Of a DNA stretch of 64,000 nt, positions 7,808-15,434 are shown piece after piece. The notes under the pieces were generated by a model, which was not told the DNA's origin, did no database searches, and was given only the letters and a program-made list of their open reading frames with translations. The stretch covers positions 1 through 64,000 of the forward strand of contig NZ_FRBE01000003.1 in assembly GCF_900142535.1 (NCBI RefSeq), read 5' to 3'. How positions within the stretch are numbered: position 1 is the stretch's first letter; the number at the start of each line of letters is the position of its first letter. Made by a program: the position numbers and the translations under genes. Source of the stretch: Fibrobacter sp. UWEL. Lineage in GTDB: Bacteria > Fibrobacterota > Fibrobacteria > Fibrobacterales > Fibrobacteraceae.

Positions 7808-8665
7808 ATGAGTATTGCACTGGAACATTTGTTTGACTACGATGACTTCAGAAAATTCATGCAGGATTATTTTGAAGAGCAGAAGAAAATGCGCGCCGTT
7901 TTCTCCCATCGTTTCTTTGCTGCCAAAGCGGGATTCAGCAGTAGTTCCTATTGTCTGAATGTGATCCGCGGTCGATTCAACCTGACCCACAAATCCATCG
8001 AAAAGCTGGCCAAGGCCATGGATTTCGAGCCGCTGCAGAAGTCCTACTTCGAGGCTCTGGTGCAGTACAACCAGGCGGATCAGGTGAACGAACGTGAGTC
8101 TGCCTGGGAGCAGATCCAGCAGATTCGTAAGCAGATTGAATTTACTCACGTCACTACCCGAGAGCAGGCGTATTTCAGCCAGTGGTATTACCCGATCCTG
8201 CGCGAACTGGCGGTTAGCTCCGACTGGAATGGCGACTACATGAAACTTGCCCGCCTGGTGGAACCCCAGATTACTACCGACGAGGCCCGCGATGGCGTCA
8301 AGTGCCTGCTGGAATGGGGCTTGCTCCAGGAAGTTCCCCAGGACGATGGCTCTGTCCGGTACGAAGAAAGCGCCCAGATGTTGGACGCCTCCCGCATTCC
8401 TCCCATGGCCCTGCGCAAAATTCGTCGCGAATACATTCAGCACGCCATTGGCGCCGTGGAGTCAAAGCCCAAGGATGAGCGCTTTGCTGCCTTTACCACC
8501 CTTGCCATGAGCGAAAGTTCTTATAATTATGCGGTAGAGGTGCTGGAGGAGGCCCGCAAGAAGATTATTTCCCGAGCCGCCAACGACACCGAAGTGGAAC
8601 GCGTTTACGAGATGATGGTGGTGGCTTTCCCCATGAGCAAAAAGGTCAAGGAGGCAAAAGGATGA
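7808..8665 (+). CDS. TIGR02147/DUF4423 family protein, probable transcription regulator
   Basis: The 285-residue protein matches the family first described as a paralogous family in Fibrobacter succinogenes. The N-terminal part (YDDFRKFMQDYFEEQKK, then FSHRFFAAKAGFSSSSYCLN and IEKLAKAMDFEP) reads like a degenerate HTH of the XRE type: a helix with AAKAGFSSSS, then a recognition-like helix and a KLAKAM helix. The rest (YFSQWYYPILRELAV onward) is the DUF4423 helical region. It overlaps the downstream lipoprotein gene by 4 bp (ATGA), so the two are translationally coupled. In such pairs the first gene may regulate the second. DNA binding is not demonstrated. The start ATG 7808 has only a GGGG stretch upstream. 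Confidence 0.85.
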   Translation: MSIALEHLFDYDDFRKFMQDYFEEQKKMRAVFSHRFFAAKAGFSSSSYCLNVIRGRFNLTHKSIEKLAKAMDFEPLQKSYFEALVQYNQADQVNERESAWEQIQQIRKQIEFTHVTTREQAYFSQWYYPILRELAVSSDWNGDYMKLARLVEPQITTDEARDGVKCLLEWGLLQEVPQDDGSVRYEESAQMLDASRIPPMALRKIRREYIQHAIGAVESKPKDERFAAFTTLAMSESSYNYAVEVLEEARKKIISRAANDTEVERVYEMMVVAFPMSKKVKEAKG

Positions 8666-10050
8666 AAATGCTGAATTTGAACCATAGGTTTTATGGGCTT
8701 CTGGTGCTGACCGCCAGTGTTTTTACTTCCGCTTTAGTGGCCTGCTCCGATGGCGGGGCGAATGACGTTGGGCCTACTGCAGGCGGCGTCACGGATATTG
8801 GAAATTCCATTGCCTCCGGTGTTGTGCTGGATGTGGACGGCGCGCCGGTCAAGGGCGCTCGCGTGGTTGCCTATTATGACAGCTGGACGCAGGCTTCCAT
8901 CAAGGATTCTGTAGAAACGTTCTCCGATGAAAACGGCAAGTACGAACTGAAGGTGGACAGCACCGCTGACTACATGCTGTTCGCTTCCGCTGGTGAAGAC
9001 TGCGGTATGGTTCTGGCATCTTCCGACGATGCGGGCTCCATTACCGTGGGCCCCCGCAGGGCTTATTCCGGACAGATCGCTACACGCCGTACGGGTACAG
9101 TCCGTATTGTGGGTAGCGACGTGACTACATCTCTGGATGGTGACGGCTACTTCATCTTCTACGATATGCCGCGGGGCGATATCGTGATTACCTATGCGGA
9201 TACTCTGGATGGATCTTCTGAAGGAGACCGCCTGAAGGCTCGCATCCAATTTAAGACTGAAGGCAACAAGAGCATTTATGTGCTGCCCAAGATGGACTTC
9301 ATGGCGCAGGATAGCAGCTGGTTTGCAGTAGCCCGTATGGAATACTACCGCGAAGACGGTTATGACGGAATCCTCATTCTGGGCCCCGTCGATACCACCG
9401 CTGCCGATGATGCAAATCTGGTTGCCTATCTAGCTATGGATGGTTCCGAAAAGGTATTCGATAACGATACTACCGAAGCAACGGAAGTAGAATACGTGGA
9501 CGGCATTTCCGGCAAGGCCATCCTGCTGAAACAGGGGCAGTTTATTGACCTTGATACTCTGGACCCAAGTGCGGGTGACTTTACCATCTCGCTGTGGACC
9601 AAGTGGAATGGACCTAACGGAGAACACCAGATTCTTGCCTCCCAGCGGGCATACTGGAGCGATTCCACCTCCAGATTCCAGTGGCACTTCGAAGGCAACA
9701 ACGAGGAATTCGTCGTGCTGAAAAGCCAGCCCGCCTATCCCGAGGGATTTGCCTTCGGTGATGCCTCCATCGTTCCTGTTGGAGAGTGGGCGAACCTAGT
9801 GCTTGTTTCTAAGGATGGCATGGTCAGTATGTACGTGAATGGCGAAGTGGTGACCATGACGGATGCTGAAGGAAACGAAGTGACCGCTCAGGAATTCGTT
9901 CCCAATGAATTGGACCGCAAGGTGCCGCTCCGCATTGGCGGTAACGAAATTGACGCCGAAACCTGGAATGGCGCCCTGGACGAAATCCGCATCGAAAACA
10001 TCGCCCGCGATCCCCAGTGGATCAAGGAACAATACCAAAAGATGAAATAA
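8662..10050 (+). CDS. LamG-domain lipoprotein with N-terminal carboxypeptidase-regulatory-like domain
   Basis: A 462-residue exported lipoprotein. The signal peptide ends in the lipobox LVAC (Cys about residue 28), followed by SDGG. Next comes a carboxypeptidase-regulatory-like beta-sandwich (VVLDVDGAPVKGARVVAYYD ... SDENGKYELKV, about 48-125) and a short second sandwich. From about 255 to the end is a LamG/concanavalin-like jelly roll (LVAYLAMDGSEKVFDN ... GDFTISLWTKWNG ... WNGALDEIRIENIARDPQWI), a fold that often binds glycans. The ATG overlaps the stop of the TIGR02147 gene. Carbohydrate binding is inferred from the fold only; it fits a plant-polymer degrader. The stop codon runs straight into the repeat cluster. 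Confidence 0.88.
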   Translation: MKMLNLNHRFYGLLVLTASVFTSALVACSDGGANDVGPTAGGVTDIGNSIASGVVLDVDGAPVKGARVVAYYDSWTQASIKDSVETFSDENGKYELKVDSTADYMLFASAGEDCGMVLASSDDAGSITVGPRRAYSGQIATRRTGTVRIVGSDVTTSLDGDGYFIFYDMPRGDIVITYADTLDGSSEGDRLKARIQFKTEGNKSIYVLPKMDFMAQDSSWFAVARMEYYREDGYDGILILGPVDTTAADDANLVAYLAMDGSEKVFDNDTTEATEVEYVDGISGKAILLKQGQFIDLDTLDPSAGDFTISLWTKWNGPNGEHQILASQRAYWSDSTSRFQWHFEGNNEEFVVLKSQPAYPEGFAFGDASIVPVGEWANLVLVSKDGMVSMYVNGEVVTMTDAEGNEVTAQEFVPNELDRKVPLRIGGNEIDAETWNGALDEIRIENIARDPQWIKEQYQKMK

Positions 10051-10358
10051 AAAAAGCCTCCCCCGAGTGGGAGAGGAATCCAGAGGAGGGCGCCAAGCCC
10101 TCCTTTGCATCTCATTAAGCTTCGATAAAAAAAGAACCTCCCCGAGTGGGGGAGGAGTCTGCGACCTCCCGCGAAGGGGAGTGGTCCAGGGGAGGGTGCA
10201 TAACCCTCCCATGCATCTCAAATAAAAAAGCCTCCTCCTGAGCGGAGGAGGAGTCCAGAGGAGGGCGCTAAGCCCTCCCATGCATCTCAAATAAAAAAGC
10301 CTCCTCCTGAGCGGAGGAGGAGTCCAGAGGAGGGCGCTAAGCCCTCCTTTGCATCTCA
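10051..10358 (-). repeat. Four tandem double-hairpin terminator-like repeats behind the ferredoxin gene
   Basis: Read on the minus strand from the ferredoxin stop, the same unit occurs four times: GAGATGCA, a GGAGGGC/GCCCTCC hairpin, TGGA, then a CCTCCTCC/GGAGGAGG hairpin ending in TTTTTT. The two units nearest ferredoxin (10289-10357 and 10220-10288) are each 69 bp and almost identical. The third (10127-10219) carries an extra hairpin, and the fourth is 10051-10113. A copy of the last bases of the ferredoxin gene (ATTAAGCTTC, 10114-10123) lies between units three and four. Each T-run follows a hairpin on the minus strand, so all four look like intrinsic terminators of ferredoxin. Confidence 0.9.
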
Positions 10359-10562
10359 TTAAGCTTCTTCGAACTTAATCACGCCAGCGGGGCAGCCTGC
10401 AGCTGCGTCCTTGATAGCGTCTTCGTTAGCAGCGAGATCAGCGTCAGCCTTAACCTGCATCTTTTCGGGAACAGTGAAAACTGCGTCGCAAGTAGCTTCG
10501 CAAGCACCGCAGGAAACGCATTCGTCGCTAGATTCGTCCAGCCAAACCTTAGTAATAGCCAT
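10359..10562 (-). CDS. Ferredoxin, single [4Fe-4S] cluster type
   Basis: A 67-residue cytoplasmic electron carrier. Cys15, Cys18 and Cys21 (CVSCGAC) and Cys57-Pro58 (GCPAG) form the C-x2-C-x2-C ... C-P pattern of one-cluster ferredoxins such as those of Thermotoga and Desulfovibrio. Cys25 is an additional cysteine at a position retained in many of these. The acidic composition fits a ferredoxin. AAGAGG lies upstream of ATG 10562 on the minus strand. It has no enzyme partner adjacent, so its redox partner cannot be inferred. Its 3' end has been duplicated within the repeat cluster downstream. Confidence 0.93.
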   Translation of the reverse strand: MAITKVWLDESSDECVSCGACEATCDAVFTVPEKMQVKADADLAANEDAIKDAAAGCPAGVIKFEEA

Positions 10563-10701
10563 ATTATACCTCTTTAGGGGTTGTTAATGTTTGTGTCTGG
10601 GATAAATATAACAAAAAAATGCATTGAGGGATGGCAATGTTTTTCTAAATTTTTGTCCAACCTAACATGTAAAACTCAACCTAGTGAGGACATCACAAAA
10701 A

Positions 10702-11493
10702 ATGAAAAAAGTGGTCGTAAAAATTGGTGGCAGCTTGGCTATTGACGAAGCAAAGTTGGCCGATTTTGTGGCAGCAGTATCCAAGCTTCCGGCTATGGGC
10801 TGCCAGGTCGCCGTTGTACACGGTGGTGGCAAGGACATTAACGAAAACATCGCCTTGCTGCGAGAACAGCCCACTTTTATTGATGGCCTCCGAGTAACTA
10901 CACCCGGCATTATGAAGATGGTTGAAATGACCCTGTCTGGTCACGTGAACAAGAAACTTGTTCGCATGCTGGAAAGCAACGGCTGCGATGCCGTGGGTAT
11001 TTCTGGTGTAGATGCCAAGCTTTTCGAAGTTGAAAAGAAACAGGGCAAGGTTGATCTTGGTCTGGTGGGCGAAGTCAAGAAGGTTAATACCAAGATTGTG
11101 GACGCCCTGTGGTCCGCAGGCATTGTTCCTGTGGTGAGCCCCATTTCTATCGGTCCCGACGAAAATGGCAACAACGTGAGCTGGAACGTGAATGCAGACA
11201 CTGCCGCAAGCGAACTGGCTGTGGCACTTCAGGCTGATCAGTTTGTGCTGGTAAGTGATGTTCCGGGCGTTCTGGATGGCGAAAAGAAGGTGATCCCCGA
11301 ACTTTCTGAAAGCGATGCCGAAAAGCTCATTGAGGATGGCGTTATTAGCGGTGGTATGATTCCCAAGGTCCGCGAAAGCTTTAAGTCTATCCGACGAGGC
11401 CTCAAGAGCATTCATATCGTAGGCTGGAAGGATGCGGAATCCTTCATCAAGCAGATCAACGGCGAACATAACTACGGCACTATTCAGCGCTAG
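10702..11493 (+). CDS. argB: Acetylglutamate kinase
   Basis: Second step of arginine synthesis: ATP-dependent phosphorylation of N-acetylglutamate. The start is set at ATG 10702, because the product then begins MKKVVVKIGGSL, the normal family N-terminus; a GTG at 10684 would add six atypical residues. Family blocks visible are KIGGSLA, AVVHGGGKDINE, GISGVDAKLFEV, WNVNADTAASELAVALQA and LVSDVPGVLDG. The 263-residue length is normal. argD follows after a 73-bp gap that contains a dispersed repeat, so the two are probably one arginine operon. Confidence 0.96.
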   Translation: MKKVVVKIGGSLAIDEAKLADFVAAVSKLPAMGCQVAVVHGGGKDINENIALLREQPTFIDGLRVTTPGIMKMVEMTLSGHVNKKLVRMLESNGCDAVGISGVDAKLFEVEKKQGKVDLGLVGEVKKVNTKIVDALWSAGIVPVVSPISIGPDENGNNVSWNVNADTAASELAVALQADQFVLVSDVPGVLDGEKKVIPELSESDAEKLIEDGVISGGMIPKVRESFKSIRRGLKSIHIVGWKDAESFIKQINGEHNYGTIQR

Positions 11494-11508
11494 TTCGCAA
11501 CCACTAAA

Positions 11509-11554
11509 TGTCATCCCGAGCGAAGCGCCAAGGGCGCGAAGTCGAGGGATCTAG
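11509..11554 (+). repeat. TGTCATCCCGAGCGAAGCG-type intergenic repeat
   Basis: The segment begins TGTCATCCCGAGCGAAGCG and ends GTCGAGGGATCTAG. The arms ATCCC/GGGAT and CGA/TCG pair, giving a hairpin. Very similar 'GTCATCCCGAGCGAAGCGAGGGATCT' repeats are known between genes in many unrelated bacterial genomes. It sits in the argB-argD spacer. Confidence 0.75.
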
Positions 11555-11566
11555 AAGGAATTAAAA

Positions 11567-12760
11567 ATGTCTTTTATTGATCAAGATAAGAACGTCATTG
11601 CCCCGCTGTATGGCAAGGCTGACATTGAAATTGTAAAGGGTGAAGGCTCTTACCTCTTTGACTCCAAGGGCGACAAGTATCTGGACTTCGTTGCAGGTAT
11701 TGCTGTGAACGCTCTGGGTCATCAGAACAAGGCCATCAAGGAAGCTGTGGTAAAGCAGATGGATAGCTTCAACCACATCTCCAACCTTTACGTGAATATG
11801 CCCCAGGTTGAACTGGGCAAGAAGCTTTTGGAAATCACTGGCTTCGACAAGGCTTTCTTCTGCAACTCCGGTACCGAAGCTAACGAAGGTGCCATCAAGT
11901 TTGCACGTAAGTATTTCGATCGCAAGGGTGAAGCCAACAGGCAGAAGATCATCACTTTCGTCAACAGTTTCCACGGCAGAACTTTCGCTGCTCTTTCTGC
12001 AACCGGTCAGCCGGCTCTGCGTCAGGGTTTCGGCAACATGCCGGGCGACTTCGTTCATGTGACTTGGAATGACTGCGCTGCATTGAAGGCTGAAGTCAAC
12101 AAGGACACCTGCGCCATCATGCTGGAATCTCTGGCAGCCGAAGGCGGCGTCATGACTTTGTCTGCAGAAATGGTTGAAACCATCAACAGCCTCCAGAAGG
12201 AATTCGGTGTGCTGGTGATTGTCGACGAAGTTCAGGCTGGTTGCGGCCGTCTGGGAACTTTCTTCGGCTTTGAAAAGTATGGCCTCAAGCCGGATCTGGT
12301 AACTATGGCTAAGGGCATCGGTGGCGGCCTCCCGCTGGGTGGCGTATTGCTCCGTCAGTACATTGCTGACCAGCTGAAGGCTGGCGACCACGGCACTACT
12401 TTCGGTGGCAATCCCATCGCTTGCGCTGCGGGTCTCGCAGTTGTCAATCAGGTTTCTGAACCCGCTCTCCTGAAGAACGTTGCCGAAAGGGGCGCACAGA
12501 TCCGTACCGCTCTTGCAGCTCTTAAGGCCAAGTACAGCTTCATCAAGGAAATCCGCGGCGAAGGCCTCATCGTAGGCGTTGCTCTGGACGATGCAATGCC
12601 GGTAGGCAACGTGGTTGCAGCCGCTCGCGCAGAAAAGCTGATGGTTCTTTCTGCTAAGGGTAACGTGCTCCGTATGCTGCCTTGCCTCAACGTCAGCGCC
12701 GCTGAAGTTGACGAAGCTATGGCTAAGCTTGATAAGGCTTTCGCCGCAGTAGCTAAGTAA
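11567..12760 (+). CDS. argD: Acetylornithine aminotransferase
   Basis: PLP-dependent class III aminotransferase, 397 residues. It converts N-acetylglutamate semialdehyde to N-acetylornithine in arginine synthesis and often also serves lysine synthesis as DapC. Visible motifs are the cofactor phosphate loop CNSGTEANEGAIKFARKY, the Asp that contacts the pyridine nitrogen in VIVDEVQAGCGRLG, and the Schiff-base lysine at about 249 in MAKGIGGGLPLGGVL. HGTTFGGNPIACAAGLAV and RGEGLIVGVAL also match the family. AGAAGGAATTAAAA precedes the ATG. Pairing with argB fixes the arginine role. Confidence 0.96.
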   Translation: MSFIDQDKNVIAPLYGKADIEIVKGEGSYLFDSKGDKYLDFVAGIAVNALGHQNKAIKEAVVKQMDSFNHISNLYVNMPQVELGKKLLEITGFDKAFFCNSGTEANEGAIKFARKYFDRKGEANRQKIITFVNSFHGRTFAALSATGQPALRQGFGNMPGDFVHVTWNDCAALKAEVNKDTCAIMLESLAAEGGVMTLSAEMVETINSLQKEFGVLVIVDEVQAGCGRLGTFFGFEKYGLKPDLVTMAKGIGGGLPLGGVLLRQYIADQLKAGDHGTTFGGNPIACAAGLAVVNQVSEPALLKNVAERGAQIRTALAALKAKYSFIKEIRGEGLIVGVALDDAMPVGNVVAAARAEKLMVLSAKGNVLRMLPCLNVSAAEVDEAMAKLDKAFAAVAK

Positions 12761-12784
12761 TTGCGATTACCAAGTGGTTTAAAG

Positions 12785-12812
12785 AAGGAGTCCGCACCGC
12801 GGGCTCCTTTTT
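12785..12812 (+). terminator. Intrinsic terminator of argBD
   Basis: AAGGAGtCCGC-acc-GCGGgCTCCTT followed by TTTT. Confidence 0.88.
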
Positions 12813-12830
12813 ATATGGATTATACATGAA

Positions 12831-12861
12831 AAACAAAAAGTCAGACCTTGATGGTCTGACT
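12831..12861 (-). terminator. Intrinsic terminator of the radical SAM gene
   Basis: A perfect stem, AGTCAGACC (12839-12847) with GGTCTGACT (12853-12861). On the minus strand it is followed by TTTTTGTTT. Confidence 0.85.
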
Positions 12862-12901
12862 ATTTGTTTTGAAAATCTCTCCAGCAAACCGGAAAGGAGT
12901 C

Positions 12902-12929
12902 TAGAGGAAAACCAGTGGGTTTTCCTCTA
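12902..12929 (-). repeat. 12-bp perfect inverted repeat spanning the radical SAM stop codon
   Basis: TAGAGGAAAACC (12902-12913) pairs perfectly with GGTTTTCCTCTA (12918-12929) around a 4-nt loop. The minus-strand stop codon (12927-12929) forms one end of the stem. No T-run follows it, so it is more likely an mRNA 3'-end stabiliser than a terminator; the terminator lies 40 bp further on. Confidence 0.7.
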
Positions 12930-14438
12930 CAACTTATTAGTGGGGGCTTGTCTTGCTACAGGAGCCAGTTCGCCGTGCTTGCGGAACAGGTGCTTCACCA
13001 GAGTCTTGAAACCGCGGAACACACGGTAGCGTTCACGAGGATTCTTGATGGACATAATACCCTGACGGATGATGTAGCTGGGGCGGAGGTAGAACTCACG
13101 ACGAGCCTTGTCGCAGAAGTCCACCAGAGCCTGGCTAGTCAGTTCGCCACGCTGGATGGTCGTACGGTGGAAGCCGTCCTTGTCCAGCCACTGGTTGTAA
13201 TCGCGAGACTTCAGGGCGCCGGATTCCAGAGCTTCCTTGTAAGCTTCGGTACCGGGATATGCCATGATGGGGTAGAACTGAGCCGTGTTGGGATTCAGCT
13301 GCTTGGCGTAATCCAAAGTCATGCGCAGAGTTTCGGGAGTGTCGCCGGGGTTACCCACCATGAAGCAACCGTGAACCAGGAGACCTGCCTTACGGGCGTT
13401 CTTAGTGAATTCCACGGCCTTGTCCGTGTTCTTGATACCCTTGTGGATCTTTTCCAGAACTTCCGGGGAAGCGCTTTCAAAGCCAACGCACATTTCGCGG
13501 CCGCCTGCCTTCTTCATCAACTTCAGAAGGTCCAGAGGAACGTCTGCGCGGGCGTTGCAGCTCCAGGTAATCTTGAGGCCACGTTCCAGAATCAAGTTAC
13601 AGATTTGACGAACGTGTTCGTGACTTGCGGTAAAGGTGTCGTCTTCGAAGAAGACTTCGCCCAGGTCCTCGAAGTTTTCCTTGATGTACTGCAGTTCGTC
13701 CACCACGTCCTTCGGATCGCGACGGCGGAACTTGTGACCGTTCAAGGTCTGAGGAATGACGCAATAGCTGCAGTGGTTGGGGCAGCCGCGACCGCTCAAA
13801 ATCACAATCAGCGGGTTCAGGTTGGCGCCATAGAAATACTTCTTGTAGCAGCTGTAGAGATGCTTGCGGTAAACCTTGGAGACCCAGGGAATTTCATTAA
13901 GATTCTCGATCTTGGGACCTTCGGGCTGGAAGTCCACCTTGCCTTCCGCAGTGCGGTAGGCGAGACCGGGGAACTGACCGATAGCGGCAGCACCTTCGTC
14001 GCCACGGAGGGCGCGGGCCAGGTTGCGGCTGGTGTAGTCCGCTTCGCCGATAATCACGTAGTCCAGGGACGGTTCCATTTCCATGGATTCCAGGGGCTCT
14101 GCTGTGGCGTGGGTACCCATGATGGCTACCTTCACATTGGGCATGGCTTCCTTGATGGCCTTGACTACCTTAAGGTCGTTAATAATGCTGGGGGTACTTG
14201 TACTGCAGATTACAAGTTCGGGACCGAACTTTTTCATGCCTTCCAAGGTCTGGGGGAGGTCCAGTTCCATAGCGGGGCTATCGATGAGCTGAATTTCGTT
14301 GCCGTCGGCTTCACAGACGCCTGCGGCATAGCTTAAGAACATGGGCCAATAAAGGGTACTAGACTTCGTTACACAGGGGCTGCGAGATTCGCGGCTGAAC
14401 ATGGGGTGGAACGGAGGGTTCAAAAAAGTAATATGCAT
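12927..14438 (-). CDS. B12-binding radical SAM protein
   Basis: A class B radical SAM enzyme with an N-terminal cobalamin-binding Rossmann domain (about 1-165: LNPPF, LIDSPAMELDL, VICSTSTPSIINDL, IMGTHATAEPLE, DYVIIGEADYTSRNL). The radical SAM barrel carries the cluster Cys219, Cys223 and Cys226 in GRGCPNHCSYC, then FFEDDTFTASHEHV and FESASPEVLEKI. Such enzymes perform methylations or ring chemistry, as in BchE and HpnP relatives. The substrate cannot be told. I chose ATG 14438 (503 residues) over TTG 14450, because the -10 box TATAAT at 14459-14464 would place the RNA start almost on the TTG. No partner genes are adjacent. Confidence 0.88.
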   Translation of the reverse strand: MHITFLNPPFHPMFSRESRSPCVTKSSTLYWPMFLSYAAGVCEADGNEIQLIDSPAMELDLPQTLEGMKKFGPELVICSTSTPSIINDLKVVKAIKEAMPNVKVAIMGTHATAEPLESMEMEPSLDYVIIGEADYTSRNLARALRGDEGAAAIGQFPGLAYRTAEGKVDFQPEGPKIENLNEIPWVSKVYRKHLYSCYKKYFYGANLNPLIVILSGRGCPNHCSYCVIPQTLNGHKFRRRDPKDVVDELQYIKENFEDLGEVFFEDDTFTASHEHVRQICNLILERGLKITWSCNARADVPLDLLKLMKKAGGREMCVGFESASPEVLEKIHKGIKNTDKAVEFTKNARKAGLLVHGCFMVGNPGDTPETLRMTLDYAKQLNPNTAQFYPIMAYPGTEAYKEALESGALKSRDYNQWLDKDGFHRTTIQRGELTSQALVDFCDKARREFYLRPSYIIRQGIMSIKNPRERYRVFRGFKTLVKHLFRKHGELAPVARQAPTNKL

Positions 14439-14458
14439 AATCCATCGCAAAATACATT

Positions 14459-14481
14459 ATTATAGCGGTTTTAGCTACATT
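14459..14481. promoter_or_regulatory. Divergent promoter elements, radical SAM gene / MORN protein gene
   Basis: A minus-strand TATAAT occupies 14459-14464, 20 nt before the radical SAM ATG. A plus-strand TACATT at 14476-14481 lies 8 nt before the ATG of the MORN-type gene, which has no ribosome site. The second arrangement fits a leaderless transcript. The -35 elements are not clear. Confidence 0.45.
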
Positions 14482-14489
14482 TTAAGCAA

Positions 14490-15080
14490 ATGAAAACCTT
14501 TTTTTGCGCTCTATTAATCGGTGTGACTTTCGCAACGGCACAGGATGTCCCTCTGGACACGGTCAAGACCCTTTTCCCCGATGGATCTGTGGCTCGCGTA
14601 TACACCGTCCAGAAAGGCACTGACGTGCGTCATGGAAAGTCCGTTACCTACCATCCCAACGGAAAGGTGGCGGTGGAGGCTCCCTACGTCAACGGTGTGT
14701 TGGACGGGGTGTTCCGTAGCTACTTTGAAAATGGAAATCTGTGGCAGGCCATCGGCTATAGAAATGACACCGAAGAAGGTATAAGCACGGTTTTCTTTGA
14801 AAACGGCAAGAAGAAAAAGTCCGAGGTTTATCGGGCTGGAATGCAGCATGGCATGAGTGAGGAATTCAGCGATAAGGGAAAGCTGCAACGTCAGATCCCT
14901 TACGTCATGGGGCAGGTGCATGGGGTTGCCAAGGTCTATGACGAGAATGGGGCGGTGTCGGAGGAAATGACCTTCGAACGCGGGCTCCGCCATGGGTCTT
15001 ACCGTAGGTATAAGAAGGGCCTCAAAATCTTTGAGGCCAAGTTCGAGCGGAACCGCTGCATAGAAAACTGTGACTTCTAG
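14490..15080 (+). CDS. Exported MORN-variant repeat protein
   Basis: A 196-residue protein with a signal peptide (MKTFFCALLIGVTFATAQ). The mature part consists of successive MORN-variant repeats of about 22-24 residues: HGKSVTYHPNGKVAVEAPYV, NGVLDGVFRSYFENGNLWQA, EEGISTVFFENGKKKKSEVY, HGMSEEFSDKGKLQRQIPYV, HGVAKVYDENGAVSEEMTFE and HGSYRRYKKG. This matches the YwqK-like/PF07661 repeat class, periplasmic or surface exposed in many Bacteroidota. No catalytic residues are expected. There is no ribosome site before the ATG. An AGATGCA hairpin element begins at the stop codon. Confidence 0.82.
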   Translation: MKTFFCALLIGVTFATAQDVPLDTVKTLFPDGSVARVYTVQKGTDVRHGKSVTYHPNGKVAVEAPYVNGVLDGVFRSYFENGNLWQAIGYRNDTEEGISTVFFENGKKKKSEVYRAGMQHGMSEEFSDKGKLQRQIPYVMGQVHGVAKVYDENGAVSEEMTFERGLRHGSYRRYKKGLKIFEAKFERNRCIENCDF

Positions 15081-15196
15081 ATGCAAGGGGGCTTTGCCCC
15101 CTTGGAACCCCCATCGCATTGCGGCGGCTTCACAAGTGCCTTGCACTTGTTTGCCTTGCCCTGCTCGTTGAGTGGGAGCGGAGCTCCCTACTCAAA
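15081..15196 (+). repeat. Intergenic repeat, copy 1 (AGATGCA hairpin plus 97-bp element)
   Basis: Directly behind the stop codon is ATGCAAGGGGGC-ttt-GCCCCCTTGG (stem 15085-15092/15096-15103). It continues as CCTTGGAACCCCCATCGCAT and further to CTACTCAAA at 15196. The 15100-15196 part is repeated at 15304-15401 with a few substitutions. It includes the palindrome CAAGTGC-ctt-GCACTTG (15133-15149) and a GGGAGCGGAGCTCCC hairpin. No protein is encoded. Confidence 0.85.
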
Positions 15197-15231
15197 TTTT
15201 CGCTGGAATAGAAACTTCTGGAAATGTTAAG

Positions 15232-15303
15232 ATGCAAGGGGATGCTACACGTCCACAAAGTGGATAATTCTCACTAAGGGCTAAAGCCCTAAGTGTTCAT
15301 TTA
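15232..15303 (+). repeat. Inserted hairpin segment splitting repeat copy 2
   Basis: ATGCAAGGGG (15232-15241) is the same start as copy 1, but about 62 bp of other sequence follow before CCTTGGAACC resumes at 15304. The extra segment contains CACTAAGGGCT-aa-AGCCCTAAGTG, a nearly perfect inverted repeat, and CCAC-aaa-GTGG. It looks like one small repeat element inserted into another. Confidence 0.65.
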
Positions 15304-15401
15304 CCTTGGAACCCCCGTCGCATTGCTGCGGCTTCACAAGTGCCTTGCACTTGTTTGCCTTGCCCTGCTCGTTTGAGTGGGAGCGGTGCTCCCTACTCAA
15401 A
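15304..15401 (+). repeat. Intergenic repeat, copy 2
   Basis: 98 bp nearly identical to 15100-15196 (CCTTGGAACCCCCGTCGCAT ... CTCCCTACTCAAAG). It contains the second CAAGTGC-ctt-GCACTTG palindrome (15337-15353) and a GGGAGCGGTGCTCCC hairpin. No coding function. Confidence 0.88.
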
Positions 15402-15434
15402 GATTCTCGATGTTCTTGTTGGCGGGGTGCCTGC

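Noticed and set aside
10051-10358. CRISPR array
   Set aside because: The units are directly tandem, self-complementary and end in T-runs, with no unique spacers of constant length and no cas genes.
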